DNA of 64,000 nt from Stereocaulon alpinum (Eukaryota > Ascomycota > Lecanoromycetes > Lecanorales > Stereocaulaceae), in contig JAEUBA010000084.1 of assembly GCA_018257865.1 (NCBI GenBank), positions 62,001-126,000 of the forward strand, written 5' to 3'. Below are positions 60,431-64,000 of the stretch, piece by piece. The notes beneath the pieces were generated by a model, which was not told the DNA's origin, searched no databases, and saw nothing but the letters and a program-made list of their open reading frames with translations. Within the stretch, counting starts at the first letter, position 1; each line of letters starts with the position of its first letter. A program made the position numbers and the translations under genes.

Positions 60431-61565
60431 ATGTCTCGTGTTCTTCTTACAGGTATGAGCAACCTCGCCATCAGCACTGGCATCTGTAGCTAAATCTGGG
60501 TAAATGCAGGTGGAAGTGGCTTCATAGCCGCTCATGTGCTTGATGTTCTGCTCGAGCGCGGCCACTCCGTCGTCACTACTGTCAGATCCCCACAAAAAGG
60601 CCAAACAATTCTAGACAATCACCCCAAACTTCCCAAAGATAGGCTCGACTATGTCATAGTTGAAGACATTGCTCAGCCTGGTGCTTTCGATAAAGCAGTC
60701 ATCTCCGAACCACCCTTCGAAATTGTTGTCCATACCGCATCACCCTTTCACTTTAATGTCACGGACACCAAGAAGGACCTGCTAGACCCTGCAGTCATTG
60801 GTACTACAGGCATTCTGAAGTCAAGTAAGAAGCATGCTCCAACTGTAAAACGAGTTGTCCGTCACTTCCTGTGCTTAGTGATAGTTGAAACTGGACTGAC
60901 AAGATCACCAGGTCATCACCTCTTCCTTCGCATCTATTCTCGACCCATCAAAAGGCAACAACCCGGGCTATGAATACTCAGAGAAAGATTGGAACCCGAT
61001 CACCGCTGAAGAAGCTACACAAAGTCCTGCTGCCGGCTATCGCGCTTCGAAGACGTTTGCTGAGAAAGCGTCATGGGAGTTCTTAGAAAGAGAAAAGCCC
61101 AATTTCACCATCGCTACAATGTGCCCTCCCCTAGTCCTTGGCCCCATCGTCCACTACCTTCAAAGCCTTGACAACCTGAATACATCAAACCAACGAATTG
61201 CCGCGATCATGACCGGCAAAGCCAAAGAAGAGATACCAGCAACGGGCACTTTCATCTGGGTCGACGTGCGGGACCTCGCTCTGGCGCATGTCAAGGCTGC
61301 TGAATTACCAGAAGCGGCGAACAAGCGTTTCTTCGTCACAGCAGGTTATTTCAGCAATGAGGAAATTGCTGATATTATCAGGGACAATTTCCCAGAATTG
61401 AAGGACAAAGTGCCTGCACAGGGCACGAAAGGAGGAGGGTACCCTAAGGAGGGAATATACAAGTATGATAATTCACGAGTAAAGGAGGTACTAGGCGTTC
61501 AATTTAGAAGTTTGAAGGAGAGTATCGTGGATGCGGTAAAGAGTCTGCAAGCCGTAGGGGCATGA
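60431..61565 (+). CDS. NAD(P)-dependent epimerase/reductase (extended SDR, Gre2/DFR-like)
   Basis: Three exons, 60431-60452, 60510-60856, 60912-61565, giving 340 aa, the usual length. Rossmann motif GGSGFIA lies at about residues 8-14. TASPFHF follows, then VITSSFAS across the second splice. The active-site pair is Tyr166-x3-Lys170 (GYRASK), and CPPLVLGP comes after it. This places it with dihydroflavonol-4-reductase/Gre2-like extended short-chain dehydrogenases, which reduce ketones and aldehydes with NADPH. The substrate cannot be read. The second intron has a weak donor (GTCCGT), but its CTGAC branch and CAG acceptor give the correct frame. The Gypsy nest ends about 136 bp upstream of the ATG, so normal upstream control sequence may have been displaced. 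Confidence 0.93.
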
Positions 61566-62349
61566 TCGCCTACCTATAGTAATTCTGTGCTACGCATGTG
61601 CACCATGGAAATCTAGGCGCAAAGCTAAGGAGTCACCGTGTTTTGTCACTATCATGGCACACACTGTCTACTTACTTAAAGTGACAGCCTTCATACACAT
61701 CACACAAGTAGACAGTCTGATAACTAACAATCTCGACCCTTCACCCCTTTCATGTTCCTTATATGAGAAAACTCAGGCATTGTCGAACCTCTCACTCAAC
61801 CGTGAAATATCTACCAGTGCTGCTATCCTTGCCCTTCTCGATCGCACTGGTAGTCGACTCACCGTCAGCCGTTCAACTGGACTTTCTCCCCTCTTACGCT
61901 GGTCGCGCTACTGCCTCCTTCTTCGCTGACAGAATCGTTCTCTCCTAAAATTGTCCAATCACTGTTATCTTGGTGGCTGAAAGATGTGATGGTAGAATGT
62001 GATTCTCATGGGCTTGAGGTTGCGAGGATTCTCAGATGAGCGGCGGTTAAGTGCTATTCAGCGATGTGGTGCGAGGTCTACTTGTACAAGGGCACAGACC
62101 ATGTCTCTGCAGGCTTGGCTCAATTAACCACACTAGATCGTGGAATGCCTCTGACATGCGTTGAAAGGTTTCGTAGACCCTCTTAGAATTTGTACAGCTA
62201 ATATTAGCTAACGGGTTTTGAATGAACGCGAAGCTGTTCTTCCACCCATAGCTCTATCATCCCACCACCGCCACTTCTACTCACCTACTAAGAAACTCTT
62301 TTTCACCCATGAACACGCTGGGTTGCACGGAAAGCAACTTATATCGTAG
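61566..62349. other. Spacer between reductase gene and second Copia copy
   Basis: 784 bp of ordinary composition. A 61-codon frame at 61763-61948 with an ATG has a signal-peptide-like hydrophobic core (YLPVLLSLPFSIALVV), but I cannot support it as a gene. The last five bases before the Copia LTR are CGTAG, the candidate target copy; its partner lies outside the window. Confidence 0.5.
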
Positions 62350-62553
62350 TGTCGGAATAATATTACTCCGCTCCGCAATAAGCGGCTTGGCGCCAACTCC
62401 TAGATAAAACACCATAGCTTAGCTAGCTAGATTCAATCAATCCCTAGTTTACCAAGCCTAATAGACACCCTGCTAATCAGGTTATCTGGGGCAGGTAATA
62501 GGGGATCAAGCTACCTACTAATCAGTAGAACTTAGCAAGAGGGTCTACTGACA
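62350..62553 (+). repeat. 5' LTR of second Copia copy
   Basis: About 204 bp, TGTCGG...CTGACA. Clearly homologous to 7238-7440 but with many substitutions and small indels, so this copy belongs to an older or different subfamily. Confidence 0.9.
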
Positions 62554-64000
62554 CTAATCAGTTATCGACCTTAGATCAGTAAGGTACAGAAAGAAAATTT
62601 CAACTGTAATACTAAACCTTACCTGCAACACCAAGCCTCCGCTGCAACGCCTAACCTCATAATAACGCAACTAGTAGAAGACGAAGGGATAATAACACCG
62701 TTAGGAATCGTTCTTAAGGACCCTAAGAAGTTGTTAAGTACTGCCCTAGAGATATATATTACTAAAGTAATAAGCTCCTACTAAAGCTGTAAAGAAGAAG
62801 GATATAATCTATAGATAAACTTCCTTAAAGACTTTAGCGATTAGGACGAAGCTTTATTTAGTAAGGTAGAGAAATATTTACTACGAAGCTTTAGGGAGCT
62901 ACTTTTTAATCGTAGCGTCTTTATACCTAAGGATAGAACTTACGTCTATAAGCACCTAGCGAGGCTAGCAGTCCAACTATAGTCTAATTAGCCTACCGAC
63001 GTATAAAAGCTAGTAAGGAAGTCTAACGTCAACCCTACTAACAACTCCAATATACCTAGCACGCCTGCCTCAGGAAATAACTCTAATATACCTAGCACAC
63101 CTACCCCAAGTGAAAATTTCAACACGCCTGCCTTAACCTTAGCTAAATTTAAGATACCAACTAGGACCGGTACGCTACTTAACCTAATATAATAGTAACG
63201 CTTCCAGACACTATTCCAAACGGCCCTAATTAATAGTTTTAAGATCTCTAACGCTATTGCTAATTACTAGGAGCAAGGCCTTTCCCGAGAGCTCACCGCG
63301 TTAACTAAGCTCTATACGGAAGAGATAAAATATAATAGAAGAAGCGACGCCTTTAACTATAAGCTAAAGATCTTCTTAACTACCGCCTCTAACGCAGGGA
63401 TACTATTAACTAAGCTGTATATAGCGTTTTAGTATATACTAGCCGGTAATATACTTAATTTCTACTTTAGTAACTAATCTTCCTTTTTAGTAATAAACTT
63501 AGACTCGCTGCAGCTTACCTTTAAAGGAAACTTTAAAGGAAGAGAATACTAGATCGCCCGCCTTAATAAATAGAACAGCGTATCCTTATAACTATTTATT
63601 AACTATAATAAAGATAAGACCCTAACGGAGTACCTAGACGCTATAATATCGAGACTAAGAGAACTATAATACAGCCTAGACGAGAACCTTTATAGGGATA
63701 GCTTTATCTACTAGAAGATAATTACTACTTATAAGTCTATACCTACCTACGAGATCGTCTGCCGAAAACTACTAAATACTATACAAAACCTTATTTAAGA
63801 CCTCCGATTATCCACAGCCTTATAAGACCGTCGCAGCCTTATATTACTAAGTAAAACGATATATACTAACCGCCGCTACCGAAACCGTGAATCCAGCAGT
63901 CGCAACCGCGAATCCAGCAGTCGCAGCCAATCTAGATATCTAAGTAAGTTAAGATATAACTCTAATAATTCCAACCGCAGCCGCGACCGCGATTTAGTAA
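62350..64000 (+). mobile_element. Second Copia element of the 7238-18886 family, 5' part, truncated by window end
   Basis: It begins with a 204-bp LTR and continues colinear with 7441 onward of the first copy through the leader, Gag and toward the zinc knuckle, then runs off the window. It lacks the TRIM-like insert. It also has about 55 extra bases near 63160-63215 that copy 1 lacks. The leader keeps more CpA/TpG than copy 1, but by 63.3 kb it is heavily RIP-mutated with stops at many of the same positions. No intact frame. Confidence 0.92.

Noticed and set aside
61763..61948. 61-codon frame with a signal-peptide-like core downstream of the reductase
   Set aside because: Too short, no cysteine pattern or cleavage context to support a secreted effector, and overlapped by another frame.
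1..64000. A full secondary-metabolite gene cluster
   Set aside because: Only tailoring-type genes (P450, O-methyltransferase, reductase) are present, far apart and separated by housekeeping genes; no polyketide synthase, peptide synthetase, terpene cyclase or cluster regulator is visible.

Overview
The window is nuclear DNA of a filamentous ascomycete (Pezizomycotina). Genes carry many short introns of about 45-80 bases with GT-AG borders and CTAAC/CTGAC-like branch sites. Several products belong to families known mainly from filamentous fungi (DUF2458, DUF3245, COX14 domain, Sfl1-type HSF factor). The transposon-derived DNA is depleted of CpA and TpG, which become TpA, the signature of repeat-induced point mutation (RIP). 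All exon joins are my own reading of frames, splice sites and family resemblance; no search was run.

Layout. 1-6.3 kb: a complete seven-exon cytochrome P450 between gene-poor flanks. 6.3-19.7 kb: a SAM-dependent O-methyltransferase gene whose fourth exon is split by an 11.6 kb LTR-retrotransposon nest. The outer element is a Copia element with a 5-bp target duplication. It contains a 981-bp non-autonomous short-LTR element and, in opposite orientation, a second Copia element. 20.2-41.4 kb: a conserved housekeeping block with a TMEM135-like membrane protein, a DUF2458 protein, a COX14-domain mitochondrial protein, the TOR kinase (2,402 aa, seven exons), an Sfl1/HSF-type transcription factor, a DUF3245 protein and the succinyl-CoA ligase beta subunit. 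42.7-45 kb: an internally deleted amino-acid permease and an intact DUF1989 (urea-carboxylase-associated) protein. 45.5-60.3 kb: a Gypsy nest of 14.8 kb carrying a 5.7 kb Helitron and a 406-bp SINE-like insertion. 60.4-61.6 kb: an NAD(P)-dependent epimerase/reductase whose promoter is shortened to about 136 bp by the Gypsy insertion. 62.35 kb to the end: the 5' part of a second copy of the outer Copia family.

How it fits together. P450, O-methyltransferase and reductase are classes typical of secondary-metabolite tailoring, but no backbone synthase is visible, so a cluster is only a possibility. The O-methyltransferase reads in frame on both sides once the insert and one target copy are removed, so it looks like a recent knock-out. 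The TOR-to-ligase block is core growth and energy metabolism and is structurally intact.

Most notable: (i) in the Gypsy LTR pair all ten differences are RIP-type and polarised, with the outer edges spared; (ii) all ten differences between the inner Copia LTRs are also RIP-type; (iii) an apparently unmutated SINE-like element with a 14-bp target duplication and an (AATC)n tail sits inside RIP-saturated DNA; (iv) the Helitron's ends can be placed to the base because removing it restores the Gypsy reading frame.
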